This document shows, one piece after another, positions 17,440 through 24,966 of a stretch of 64,000 nucleotides of DNA. The stretch is from contig NZ_CP061947.1 of the NCBI RefSeq assembly GCF_014838715.1, positions 4,950,001 through 5,014,000 on the forward strand, in the 5' to 3' direction. Source of the DNA: Algoriphagus sp. Y33 (GTDB lineage Bacteria > Bacteroidota > Bacteroidia > Cytophagales > Cyclobacteriaceae). Under the pieces are notes generated by a model. It saw only the letters and a program-made list of their open reading frames with translations. It made no database searches and was not told where the DNA came from. The stretch's first letter is position 1, and every line of letters starts with the position of its first letter. Both the position numbers and the translations under genes were made by a program.

Positions 17440-18192
17440 ATGATAGCTCTTCATGATCCTGTTTTTATAGTTGTCTTTTCTGCAATTTTGGCGGTGGTTG
17501 CTTTTATGTATGCCAGCGTAGGCCATGGAGGTGCAAGTGGTTACTTGGCGATGATGGCCTTGGCAGGGGTTCCGTTGCTCATCATGAAGCCTACAGCCTT
17601 GATTTTGAATATTTGCGTGGCGGGAATTTCCTTTGTTTTTTTTCGTCAGGCAAAGCATTTCCGCTGGAAGCTCTTTTATCCATTTGCCATTACCTCGATT
17701 CCGGCAGCTTTTGCCGGAGGCATGATCACAATCAATGCGACACTGTACAAGCAGATTCTTGGGGTGTTTCTGCTGGTCGCAATATTGAGAATCTTAGGAG
17801 TTTTTGGAAAGACGGATCCACACCAAAACAAACCTGTGAATACTCCCTTAGCAGTACTGGTTGGATTAGCTATTGGTTTTTTCTCAGGAATGATCGGAAT
17901 CGGAGGTGGTATCATTCTAAGTCCCGTAATACTATTGCTGCGTTGGGGAAATATGAAGGAAGCAGCAGCAGTTTCCGCCCTTTTCATTTGGGTCAATTCT
18001 GTTTCCGGAGCCTTGGGTTTTGTCATCGGAGGTGGAGTGATCCCCATGGAAGCCAGTTTCCTGATTCCCGCAGCGGTAGTAGGCGGTACATTTGGTGCAA
18101 TCTACGGCAGTAAAAAGTTCTCAAACGTGACGTTGAAATACATTCTTTCCATCGTGCTATTTATAGCATTTATAAAATTGATGACTGTATAG
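17440..18192 (+). CDS. TSUP family transporter (TauE/SafE)
   Basis: A 250-aa membrane protein with about eight helices and two homologous halves, each with the family motif: GHGGASGYLAMMALAGVP in the first half and GMIGIGGGIILSPVILLL in the second. TSUP members move sulfite, sulfoacetate or other small anions. Being sandwiched between moeA and mobA, it may handle a sulfur or molybdenum oxyanion, or serve a sulfite/nitrite process linked to cobA (inference). Confidence 0.88.
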   Translation: MIALHDPVFIVVFSAILAVVAFMYASVGHGGASGYLAMMALAGVPLLIMKPTALILNICVAGISFVFFRQAKHFRWKLFYPFAITSIPAAFAGGMITINATLYKQILGVFLLVAILRILGVFGKTDPHQNKPVNTPLAVLVGLAIGFFSGMIGIGGGIILSPVILLLRWGNMKEAAAVSALFIWVNSVSGALGFVIGGGVIPMEASFLIPAAVVGGTFGAIYGSKKFSNVTLKYILSIVLFIAFIKLMTV

Positions 18193-18195
18193 CCT

Positions 18196-18780
18196 ATGGA
18201 AAATTCAAAAGAAATAGCGGCATATATACTTTGTGGAGGAAAAAGTGTCCGCATGCAAACAGAAAAAGGTTTGGTTCTATACAAAGGCAAACCCTTTATC
18301 CGATGGATAATTGAAGCCATCATGCCGGTTACCTCCACGATCATTTTGGTGACTAGCAATGGAGACTATAGCTTGGTGGGTTTGCCGATGATAGAAGATA
18401 TTTATGCAGACAAGGGTCCTGTGGGCGGAATTTATACAGCACTGAGTCACAGCACATCCGAGCGAAATCTAATCCTCAGCTGTGATGTGCCAAAGATTAC
18501 TGCCGACCTGCTTCTTAGTCTTACGGAAGAATCAGAGAAGAAAAAAGCATCAGTTACCTTTCTGAGCGATGGAAAGAATGATTATCCTCTAATCGGTGTT
18601 TATAAAAAAGAAACCTTGGAAATCCTAGCTGATGCCATATCAGCAGACAAATTAAAACTCTGTCCTCTGGTTAATCTGATGTCTCACCACAAACTCATCA
18701 TCAATTCGCATCAGAAATCCCTTGTCCAGAATGTCAACAGCAAAGCCGAATTACTTTCTCTCAACAAACTCGACTCATGA
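18196..18780 (+). CDS. mobA: Molybdenum cofactor guanylyltransferase MobA
   Basis: A 194-aa nucleotidyltransferase that converts Mo-molybdopterin to the guanine dinucleotide form. N-terminal AAYILCGGKSVRMQTEKGLVL is the GGxSxRMxxxK nucleotide-binding motif; DKGPVGGIYTAL and LSCDVPKIT (metal-binding Asp) follow. Three bases after the TSUP gene. Its stop codon TGA is also the first three bases of a repeat-A element. Confidence 0.88.
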   Translation: MENSKEIAAYILCGGKSVRMQTEKGLVLYKGKPFIRWIIEAIMPVTSTIILVTSNGDYSLVGLPMIEDIYADKGPVGGIYTALSHSTSERNLILSCDVPKITADLLLSLTEESEKKKASVTFLSDGKNDYPLIGVYKKETLEILADAISADKLKLCPLVNLMSHHKLIINSHQKSLVQNVNSKAELLSLNKLDS

Positions 18781-18863
18781 AATCGAGCCCGCCTACCGTC
18801 AGGAAGGGATTACCTGTCCGACGAAAGACGGGCATATGGCCTTTAAGAAAAAATTAAAAACAG
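18778..18863 (+). repeat. Repeat A copy (cobA leader)
   Basis: Begins TGAAATCGAGCC, has a variable hairpin-like middle, and ends CATATGGCCTTTAAG plus an A-rich stretch just before the cobA ATG. The two ends match the other repeat-A copies; the central GGATGATTAT module is missing here. It separates mobA and cobA in an otherwise very compact operon. Confidence 0.55.
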
Positions 18864-19676
18864 ATGAAAACCATAACAGGAAAATCCCCGAAAGTCACTC
18901 TCCTAGGCGCCGGACCCGGCGATCCGGAGCTGCTTACTCTCAAAGCGGTGAAAGCACTGTCCAATGCAGATGTAGTGCTTTATGATTCCCTAGTCAATGA
19001 GGAAATTCTGAAGCATGCCAATCGGGCATTGCTGGTTTTTGTGGGCAAAAGAAAGGGAAATCACAGTCATACTCAGGATGAGATCAATGAATTGATCGTG
19101 GACTATGCAACTGAATTTGGGCATGTGGTACGCGTGAAAGGGGGAGATCCCTTTGTTTTTGGCCGGGGAAAAGAAGAAGAAATGTATGCCTTGGCGCACG
19201 GAATAGAGGTAGAAGTAATTTCCGGGATTTCTTCCAGCGTAGCGGTCCCCGCATCGGTGGGAATCCCTGTGACAAGTCGCGGTGTAGCAGAAAGCTTCTG
19301 GGTGATCACCGGCACGACAAGCGAAAGGGCACTCTCAAAAGATCTGACTCTGGCAGCACAATCATCCGCCACGGTGGTCGTGCTGATGGGAATGGCCAAA
19401 TTAAAGGAAATCACTGAAATTTATTCCTCTTTTGGTAAGCAGGATTTGCCGGTAGCCATTATTCAAAATGGCACCCATACTGAGCAAAAAGAAGTGGTGG
19501 GAACCGTTCAGAATATTCTAGAAATCAGCCAAAATCAAGGAATCGGGGCGCCTGCCGTCATTGTGATCGGCGAGGTCGTACATCTGGCAAGGGCAAGAAA
19601 GCAACTCAAAGAAGACTGGGTTTTGGAGGACGAGTTTATTTTCCAAAACCTGAATACCTTGCCATTCCGTAATTAA
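18864..19676 (+). CDS. cobA: Uroporphyrinogen-III C-methyltransferase
   Basis: A 270-aa SAM-dependent methyltransferase that makes precorrin-2, the precursor of siroheme and cobalamin. Motifs: VTLLGAGPGDPELLTLKA at the N-terminus, VRVKGGDPFVFGRGKEE, GISSSVAVPASVGIPVTSRG and VVLMGMAKL. Single-domain form without CysG dehydrogenase. Its presence among molybdenum-cofactor genes hints at an assimilatory nitrate/nitrite or sulfite pathway whose enzymes lie elsewhere. Confidence 0.94.
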   Translation: MKTITGKSPKVTLLGAGPGDPELLTLKAVKALSNADVVLYDSLVNEEILKHANRALLVFVGKRKGNHSHTQDEINELIVDYATEFGHVVRVKGGDPFVFGRGKEEEMYALAHGIEVEVISGISSSVAVPASVGIPVTSRGVAESFWVITGTTSERALSKDLTLAAQSSATVVVLMGMAKLKEITEIYSSFGKQDLPVAIIQNGTHTEQKEVVGTVQNILEISQNQGIGAPAVIVIGEVVHLARARKQLKEDWVLEDEFIFQNLNTLPFRN

Positions 19677-19704
19677 TTCGAGCTATCTGTATTAAATTAA
19701 AGCT

Positions 19705-19941
19705 ATGATTACCGTCAACTATTTTGGAAATATCGCAGAAGCAGCGCAAAGCGACTCGGAAACGCTAGAACATAATGCAATGAGTTTGGCTGAGTTGCTA
19801 GAACTACTGGATTCGAAGTATGCCATTGGACAATTCTCTTTCCAAGTCGCAGTCAATCGTAAGATCGTCTCCAGGCAACAAGCTTTGAACCTTTCAGATT
19901 CTGACGAGATCGCCTTGCTTCCACCATTTGCAGGAGGTTGA
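19705..19941 (+). CDS. moaD: Molybdopterin synthase sulfur carrier subunit MoaD
   Basis: A 78-aa ubiquitin-like protein ending in the functional Gly-Gly (PPFAGG), which is adenylylated and thiocarboxylated by the MoeB-like enzyme encoded next. It supplies sulfur to molybdopterin synthase with MoaE. The last codons carry the ribosome-binding site (AGGAGG) of the following gene. Confidence 0.93.
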   Translation: MITVNYFGNIAEAAQSDSETLEHNAMSLAELLELLDSKYAIGQFSFQVAVNRKIVSRQQALNLSDSDEIALLPPFAGG

Positions 19942-19942
19942 G

Positions 19943-20980
19943 ATGGAACGATATCAGCGACAAACCATCCTTCCGGGAATCGGAACTTCAGGCCAGCAAA
20001 AGCTACTTTCAAGTAGCGTGTTGGTGGTAGGAGCCGGTGGTTTGGGCTGTGCTGTTTTGCCTTACTTGGTTTCTGCCGGAGTGGGAAAAATCGGGATTGT
20101 AGATGGAGACCGGGTAGAAGAAAGTAATCTTCATCGGCAAGTATTGTATACTGAGAATTCGATTGGAATACTGAAAGTAGAAGCTGCCAAGCAGTCCCTA
20201 GTGCGAATGAATTCGGCTACGGAGATTGAGGCCATTGCAGAGTTTTTGTCGGAAGATAATGTGGACAATTTGGTTGAGTCCTATGATTTGATCATCGATG
20301 CCACGGATAATATGGAAGTCCGATACACGCTGGATGAAGCTTGTTCTGGATTGAAAAAACCTATGATCTATGGCTCCATTTTCAGATTTCAGGGGCAAGC
20401 TTCGGTTTTCAATTATAATGGAGGTCCTTCATACTCTAGTCTTTTTCCAAAAGAAGACAAGGTCATATTGAACTGTGAAGAAGCTGGCGTGCTGGGGACC
20501 ACAGTGGGAATCATCGGAATGCTTCAGGCAAATGAAGCACTAAAAATCATTCTTGGAATCGGCGAAATACTTTCAGGGAAAATCCTGATCTATAATACGC
20601 TCACGAATAAGCAGCAAGTTTTTCAATTAGCAGACCAGCCTGTAGAACTCCTTCCTAACCCAGTCTCTGAAAAAGTAGAATTGATCACTCCAGAGCTGGC
20701 TTTTGCACACAAAGGAATTCTTCTCGATGTAAGAGAAGTAGGCGAAAGACCGGAGATTCCCTCTGGGTTTTGCCGTAAAATCCCACTTTCTGAACTGGAA
20801 AGTAGGTTGGGAGAATTGGACAAAGAGGATGACATCACGCTATTTTGCCAAGCTGGAGGAAGAGCAATTAAAGCTGGAAGATTACTGAAAGCGGCAGGTT
20901 TCTCTTATGTAAAAGCCATTCGAGGGGGTGCGACCGACATTTTGAAATTGATAGAACATGAAATAAGCAAGGCAACTTAA
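19943..20980 (+). CDS. moeB: MoeB/HesA-type E1 enzyme fused to a rhodanese domain
   Basis: A 345-aa protein from the ATG at 19943, six bases after an AGGAGG. The E1-like domain (about 1-240) has the ATP-binding VVGAGGLGCAVLPYLVSAGVG, the RQ-LYTE motif and IIDATDN. The zinc CxxC pairs of E. coli MoeB are not seen (only CEEAG). The C-terminal rhodanese domain (about 250-345) has LLDVREVGERPEIPSG and a Cys loop FCQAGGRA that can carry persulfide sulfur. So one protein both activates MoaD and delivers sulfur, as in eukaryotic MOCS3-like enzymes. Confidence 0.9.
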   Translation: MERYQRQTILPGIGTSGQQKLLSSSVLVVGAGGLGCAVLPYLVSAGVGKIGIVDGDRVEESNLHRQVLYTENSIGILKVEAAKQSLVRMNSATEIEAIAEFLSEDNVDNLVESYDLIIDATDNMEVRYTLDEACSGLKKPMIYGSIFRFQGQASVFNYNGGPSYSSLFPKEDKVILNCEEAGVLGTTVGIIGMLQANEALKIILGIGEILSGKILIYNTLTNKQQVFQLADQPVELLPNPVSEKVELITPELAFAHKGILLDVREVGERPEIPSGFCRKIPLSELESRLGELDKEDDITLFCQAGGRAIKAGRLLKAAGFSYVKAIRGGATDILKLIEHEISKAT

Positions 20981-21042
20981 CCACAATTGATTCGGTGGAT
21001 AAGTTTTTTGAATTTCATTATAAATTGAAAAGCGAGTTACAA

Positions 21043-21471
21043 ATGAAAAAAGTATTTATTGAAGGAGCGATTTCTTCCGAATTTATAGCTGATTCTATCG
21101 CGAAGCACCAGAGCAAGCATAGTATCGGAGCACACAATATTTTTCTGGGTCAAGTACGTGCGGACGAAGTGGGGGAACAGAAAGTAGTGGCGATTGAATA
21201 CACTGCCTATGAGGAAATGGCCAATGAAAAACTGCATGAAATCCGGGAGTCAGCTTTTGCGAAATTTGATTTGACTTGCCTGCACATATACCACAGCTTG
21301 GGGACAGTGAAGGTTGGAGAGATCTGCATCTTCGTCTTCGTCTCCTCCCCACGGAGGAAGCAGGTCTATGAAGCCACAGAATATTTAGTCAATCAAGTGA
21401 AGGAGCAAGTTCCGATTTTCGGCAAGGAAATTTTTGACAATGCCGATTATCAATGGAAAGTAAACAGCTGA
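21043..21471 (+). CDS. moaE: Molybdopterin synthase catalytic subunit MoaE
   Basis: About 142 aa from the ATG at 21043, which starts at the usual MoaE N-terminus; an upstream ATG at 20995 would add 16 residues. Motifs: GAHNIFLGQVR near the start, YTAYEEMANEKLHEI, HSLGTVKVGEICIFVFVSSPRRKQVYEA, and VPIFGKE with the catalytic lysine region. It works with MoaD to convert precursor Z to molybdopterin. Confidence 0.92.
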   Translation: MKKVFIEGAISSEFIADSIAKHQSKHSIGAHNIFLGQVRADEVGEQKVVAIEYTAYEEMANEKLHEIRESAFAKFDLTCLHIYHSLGTVKVGEICIFVFVSSPRRKQVYEATEYLVNQVKEQVPIFGKEIFDNADYQWKVNS

Positions 21472-21545
21472 AGTAAATATGTATATCCGCAATTGCACTA
21501 GTAAACGAATAAAAGAGACTTTTTATATGGTAAACACTCGCATCA

Positions 21546-21626
21546 CGGTAACTTCGGTCACCCGTCTTCGGTCTTCCAGCCAAGTAAATAAAGAAAATAT
21601 GGCAACTGGCTCGATTACGGATAATC
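21546..21626 (-). repeat. Repeat B copy 2
   Basis: On the minus strand: GATTATCCGTAATCGAGCCAG, CTTTATTTACTTGGCTGGAAG, ACCGAAGACGGGTGACCGAAG. It matches copies 1, 3 and 4 module by module. It lies between moaE and moaCB and ends 11 bases before the moaCB ATG. Confidence 0.55.
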
Positions 21627-21636
21627 AGATAAATAA

Positions 21637-22551
21637 ATGGTAGATATCACACATAAAGTCACCACACTTCGTACAGCAAAAGCTCAGGCGATTGTCCATG
21701 TCAGTTCTGCTGAAACCATCGCAGCTGTGGTGGAAAACCGTGTTCCAAAAGGAAATGTGTTTGAGATGGCGAAAGTTGCAGGGCTTTTCGCAGTGAAAAA
21801 TACGCACATTACCATCCCTGATTGTCACCCTCTCCCGGTGGAGTACACTGCGGTGGAATATGAGGTAGATGGACTGGAGATCAGAATTTATATTACAGTG
21901 AAGACAGTGTATAAGACCGGTGTGGAAGTAGAAGCCATGCATGGCGCATCGGTAATTGCCCTGACCATGTACGATATGCTCAAACCCATCGACAAGGGAA
22001 TTACCATCCGTGAAATTGGTTTGGTGCAGAAAACAGGGGGAAAATCCAGTTTTAAAGATAAAAACCCAACCCAAATTCAGGCAGCAGTAATAGTTTGCTC
22101 AGATTCCATTTCCAAGGGGATTAAAGAAGATCGTGCAGGAAAAGCGATTGTGGAGAAGTTGAAATCACATGGAGTTGAAGTAAACTCCTATGAGGTCATC
22201 CCTGATGAGCTGGAACTGATACGGGCAAGGACATTTGAACTTACTGAGAAGCATCAATTGGTCATTTTCACGGGTGGGACAGGACTTTCCCAACGGGACG
22301 TCACTCCTGAGGCGTTGGAGCCAATTTTGGAACGGAGAATTCCAGGCATAGAGGAAGCTATTCGGAGCTATGGGCAGAAGATGATGCCGTTTGCCATGCT
22401 TTCCAGATCCGTGGCAGGCACCATAGGTGACAGCCTGGTGTTGGCCTTACCGGGATCAACCAATGGAGCTAAGGAATCAATGGATGCGGTTTTTCCGCAT
22501 TTACTGCATGTGTTTAGAATAATGAAAGGAGCCAATCATGAACCCAGCTAG
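21637..22551 (+). CDS. moaCB: Bifunctional MoaC-MoaB fusion
   Basis: A 304-aa protein. The N-terminal half (1-155) is MoaC, cyclic pyranopterin monophosphate synthase: MVDITHKVTTLRTAKA, PDCHPLPVEY, and VEVEAMHGASVIALTMYDMLK. The C-terminal half (160-304) is MoaB/MogA, the molybdopterin adenylyltransferase: VIVCSDSISKGIKEDRAG, VIFTGGTGLSQRDVTPEA and LALPGSTNGAKE. The fusion is known in Bacteroidota. It overlaps moaA by 14 bases. Confidence 0.94.
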   Translation: MVDITHKVTTLRTAKAQAIVHVSSAETIAAVVENRVPKGNVFEMAKVAGLFAVKNTHITIPDCHPLPVEYTAVEYEVDGLEIRIYITVKTVYKTGVEVEAMHGASVIALTMYDMLKPIDKGITIREIGLVQKTGGKSSFKDKNPTQIQAAVIVCSDSISKGIKEDRAGKAIVEKLKSHGVEVNSYEVIPDELELIRARTFELTEKHQLVIFTGGTGLSQRDVTPEALEPILERRIPGIEEAIRSYGQKMMPFAMLSRSVAGTIGDSLVLALPGSTNGAKESMDAVFPHLLHVFRIMKGANHEPS

Positions 22552-23548
22552 TATTCATGAGTTAAAAGATAAATTTGGGCGAATCCACAATTACTTACGG
22601 ATCTCCCTGATAGAGAAGTGCAATCTGCGCTGCAAATACTGCATGCCTGCTGATGGAATTCCGCTCAGTCCCAAAGCTTCCCTGATGAGTGCGGAGGAGG
22701 TACTTGAGTTTGCAAGAATTTTTGTCGGACTGGGAGTAAATAAGATCCGGCTGACAGGCGGTGAGCCTTTGCTTCGAAAGGATATTTACGAAATCCTCGA
22801 AGGGCTCTCCAAGCTTCCTGTGGACTTATCATTGACAACCAACGGCTTGCTGATTGATAGACATGTGGATAACTTTCGGAAATTGGGAGTCAAAAACATC
22901 AATTTCAGTTTGGATACGCTGCGTGAAGAGCGGTTTTTTGAGATTACAAGAAGAACGGGCTTTCAGAAAACATTGGATAATTTTCGAATCCTACACGATC
23001 AAGGCTTCAACCTAAAAATCAATGTGGTCTTGGTAAAAGGAATGAATGAAGACGAACTGGTTGATCTGGTAAATCTGACCAGAGATTTTGATGTATCTGT
23101 TCGGTTTATAGAATTTATGCCTTTCGACGGCAACAGCTGGGATTGCTCCAAGATGGTTTCGGAAGCCGAAGTACTGGAAAAATTGGGGGCACATTTTGGG
23201 ACGGAAAGAATAACGCCACTTCCAAACGAGGAAAATTTCACCGCACGTAAATTTAAGATCACAGACTACCGGGGCGATTTTGGAATTATCAGTTCGGTTA
23301 CCAACCCTTTCTGCGGAACCTGCAACCGGATCCGCTTGACTGCCAATGGGCGTATCAAAAACTGCCTTTTTTCCAATCAGGAAACCGACTTGCTTGCGGC
23401 TATGCGTGCCGGGGAAAATGTGGAAACCCTGATATTAGAATCTATTCTGAAGAAAAAAGCCGTGCGCGCCGGAATGGATAATATGGAAAAACTCTCCGAC
23501 CCGGTACTTCATTCCGATAATCGAAGTATGATTGCGATTGGGGGGTGA
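22538..23548 (+). CDS. moaA: GTP 3',8-cyclase MoaA
   Basis: A 336-aa radical SAM enzyme that starts molybdopterin synthesis from GTP. The radical SAM cluster is C28-x3-C32-x2-C35 (CNLRCKYC); a second cluster is bound by FCGTCNRIRLTANGRIKNC near the C-terminus. It ends with the Gly-Gly dipeptide needed for activity. It overlaps moaCB and is the last gene of the operon. Confidence 0.96.
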   Translation: MNPASIHELKDKFGRIHNYLRISLIEKCNLRCKYCMPADGIPLSPKASLMSAEEVLEFARIFVGLGVNKIRLTGGEPLLRKDIYEILEGLSKLPVDLSLTTNGLLIDRHVDNFRKLGVKNINFSLDTLREERFFEITRRTGFQKTLDNFRILHDQGFNLKINVVLVKGMNEDELVDLVNLTRDFDVSVRFIEFMPFDGNSWDCSKMVSEAEVLEKLGAHFGTERITPLPNEENFTARKFKITDYRGDFGIISSVTNPFCGTCNRIRLTANGRIKNCLFSNQETDLLAAMRAGENVETLILESILKKKAVRAGMDNMEKLSDPVLHSDNRSMIAIGG

Positions 23549-23576
23549 GGAATTAGGACTTAAAGCTTCCGTGAAC

Positions 23577-23595
23577 TATGTCCTCCCAGGACATA
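23577..23595 (+). terminator. Hairpin after moaA
   Basis: Perfect eight-bp stem TATGTCCT / AGGACATA with a CCC loop, 28 bases after the moaA stop. There is no T-tract, so termination is uncertain. Confidence 0.3.
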
Positions 23596-23689
23596 ATGAA
23601 CCGGCTACTTTTCTGTGCTTCTGAGCTTATCCCGGATTGAAAACCTATGGAAAGTTTAGAATTGTGAAATTTTGTATAGCAATAACTAA

Positions 23690-24217
23690 TCATTTGAAGT
23701 GAAGCCTTGAAAAGGTGATTTTAGCCTCGTATTCTTTATTCTCATGAACGTCTTTGTCTACCAATATTTCCGAGTCATATTCGATATTATATAATTTTAA
23801 TAGGGTATCCATTTTAGATTTCCTACCCTTCTCAATTCTCACATTTTGGCTATAACTTATTAATGGGCCAACAGCAATAGGAATAATAGAAAAGCCTACA
23901 CCAATGATGATCAAAGGAACAGTAGAAACGACACCTTTATCCCAAGCCATTGTCCCTAATAGATATCCACCAAGCATTACAGCAATTCCTATTACCATAT
24001 ACATAACAAAGTGAGTAATATTCAGTGACTTTGTTGACGCTACTTTATAGTAGTCTATGCATGCTTCTTTGATACGTCTAATGTGATTATCCCCAAACTT
24101 GATGTTTAAACATTTACCTTTGAACTCAGGTTTCAAGTTTGTTAATCCGCATGTTGTACCTGTAGATAAATCGAACAACCTGTGCTCGCATAATTCACAA
24201 TGCTTTACTAAATCCAT
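23690..24217 (-). CDS. Small membrane protein with N-terminal cysteine motif
   Basis: A 175-aa protein that I do not recognise. The N-terminus has HCELCEHR, then TTCGL and KGKCLNI, a four-cysteine pattern that could bind zinc. Two hydrophobic helices follow (about residues 68-90 and 97-120), then a charged cytoplasmic-type C-terminal region of about 55 residues. It forms a minus-strand pair with the UPF0158 gene, convergent with moaA. Confidence 0.65.
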   Translation of the reverse strand: MDLVKHCELCEHRLFDLSTGTTCGLTNLKPEFKGKCLNIKFGDNHIRRIKEACIDYYKVASTKSLNITHFVMYMVIGIAVMLGGYLLGTMAWDKGVVSTVPLIIIGVGFSIIPIAVGPLISYSQNVRIEKGRKSKMDTLLKLYNIEYDSEILVDKDVHENKEYEAKITFSRLHFK

Positions 24218-24283
24218 TTTTAGGTTTTAATGGTTTTTTTTCCTTTCATTTAAAGGAGGTTGATTAAACTACTGAAAATGCTT

Positions 24284-24688
24284 TTATCTAAGCTGCTGTT
24301 TCACAAAATCAATATAGGCTTTCTTTTTGAAGTCAAACCAGCCTTGTCTATACTTAGAGGTATCGATCGTATACTTGAAGTTCTGAAAGGGTTTCCGTTT
24401 TGAGAGTTGATCCAGTAGCTTATCTCTAAAATTGGTATCAGTCATTGAATAGGCGAAATCCTCCATCACCTGAAATCCCTCTCTCGAATCCATCTTTTCA
24501 AATCGCACATAATTGCCCCAATCAGATTCAAGTTTTTCGAAGAGATCTTCCCAAGGCTCCGGATCGAAATACGGATTCTCCGGATCGGGGTGATATTCAA
24601 TTGTTCCTGTTGGTGCATGAAAGAAGCACAGCATCCCGCAATCAAGAAGTTCGGCGATTTCTTCGATATGGCGTTCTGTGAGCATCAT
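24284..24688 (-). CDS. UPF0158 family protein
   Basis: A 134-aa soluble protein. DSREGFQVMEDFAYSM, followed by a KLLDQLSKRKPFQNFKYTID stretch and GWFDFKKKAYIDFVKQ at the C-terminus match the uncharacterised UPF0158 family. Function unknown. Divergent from mfd. Confidence 0.72.
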   Translation of the reverse strand: MMLTERHIEEIAELLDCGMLCFFHAPTGTIEYHPDPENPYFDPEPWEDLFEKLESDWGNYVRFEKMDSREGFQVMEDFAYSMTDTNFRDKLLDQLSKRKPFQNFKYTIDTSKYRQGWFDFKKKAYIDFVKQQLR

Positions 24689-24849
24689 TGATTGAAACTA
24701 TACGTTTTCAAAAGATTTCGGTGGCTCTCAGAGAATTTTACAGGAATAAAAGTTAAGGCTCTTTAGTATAATGATCAATTTTCTTAACCCTTTCCATTGA
24801 AAAAAGGGGGATTGATTTTGGTACTCTTGCAGGTAAGTGGACCGTAACT

Positions 24850-24884
24850 ATCAGGATGACCGTTAAAAATCAAATTATAATCAG
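24850..24884 (+). repeat. Partial repeat-A end upstream of mfd
   Basis: The stretch AGGATGACCGTTAAAAATC, followed by AAATTATAATCAG and ATG, matches the 3' end of repeat A. The ATG it leads into opens only a 37-codon frame overlapping the mfd start, so here the element may be a remnant. Confidence 0.35.
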
Positions 24885-24966
24885 ATGAAAAGCCGCTTGA
24901 AATCAATCGTTGGAATTCATAAAGCACTAACTTTGCCCCACCTACCTACTATTAAACCGCAAGCTA

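Noticed and set aside
21625..22074. 149-codon minus-strand frame with many His and Phe
   Set aside because: Antisense to moaC with typical shadow composition.
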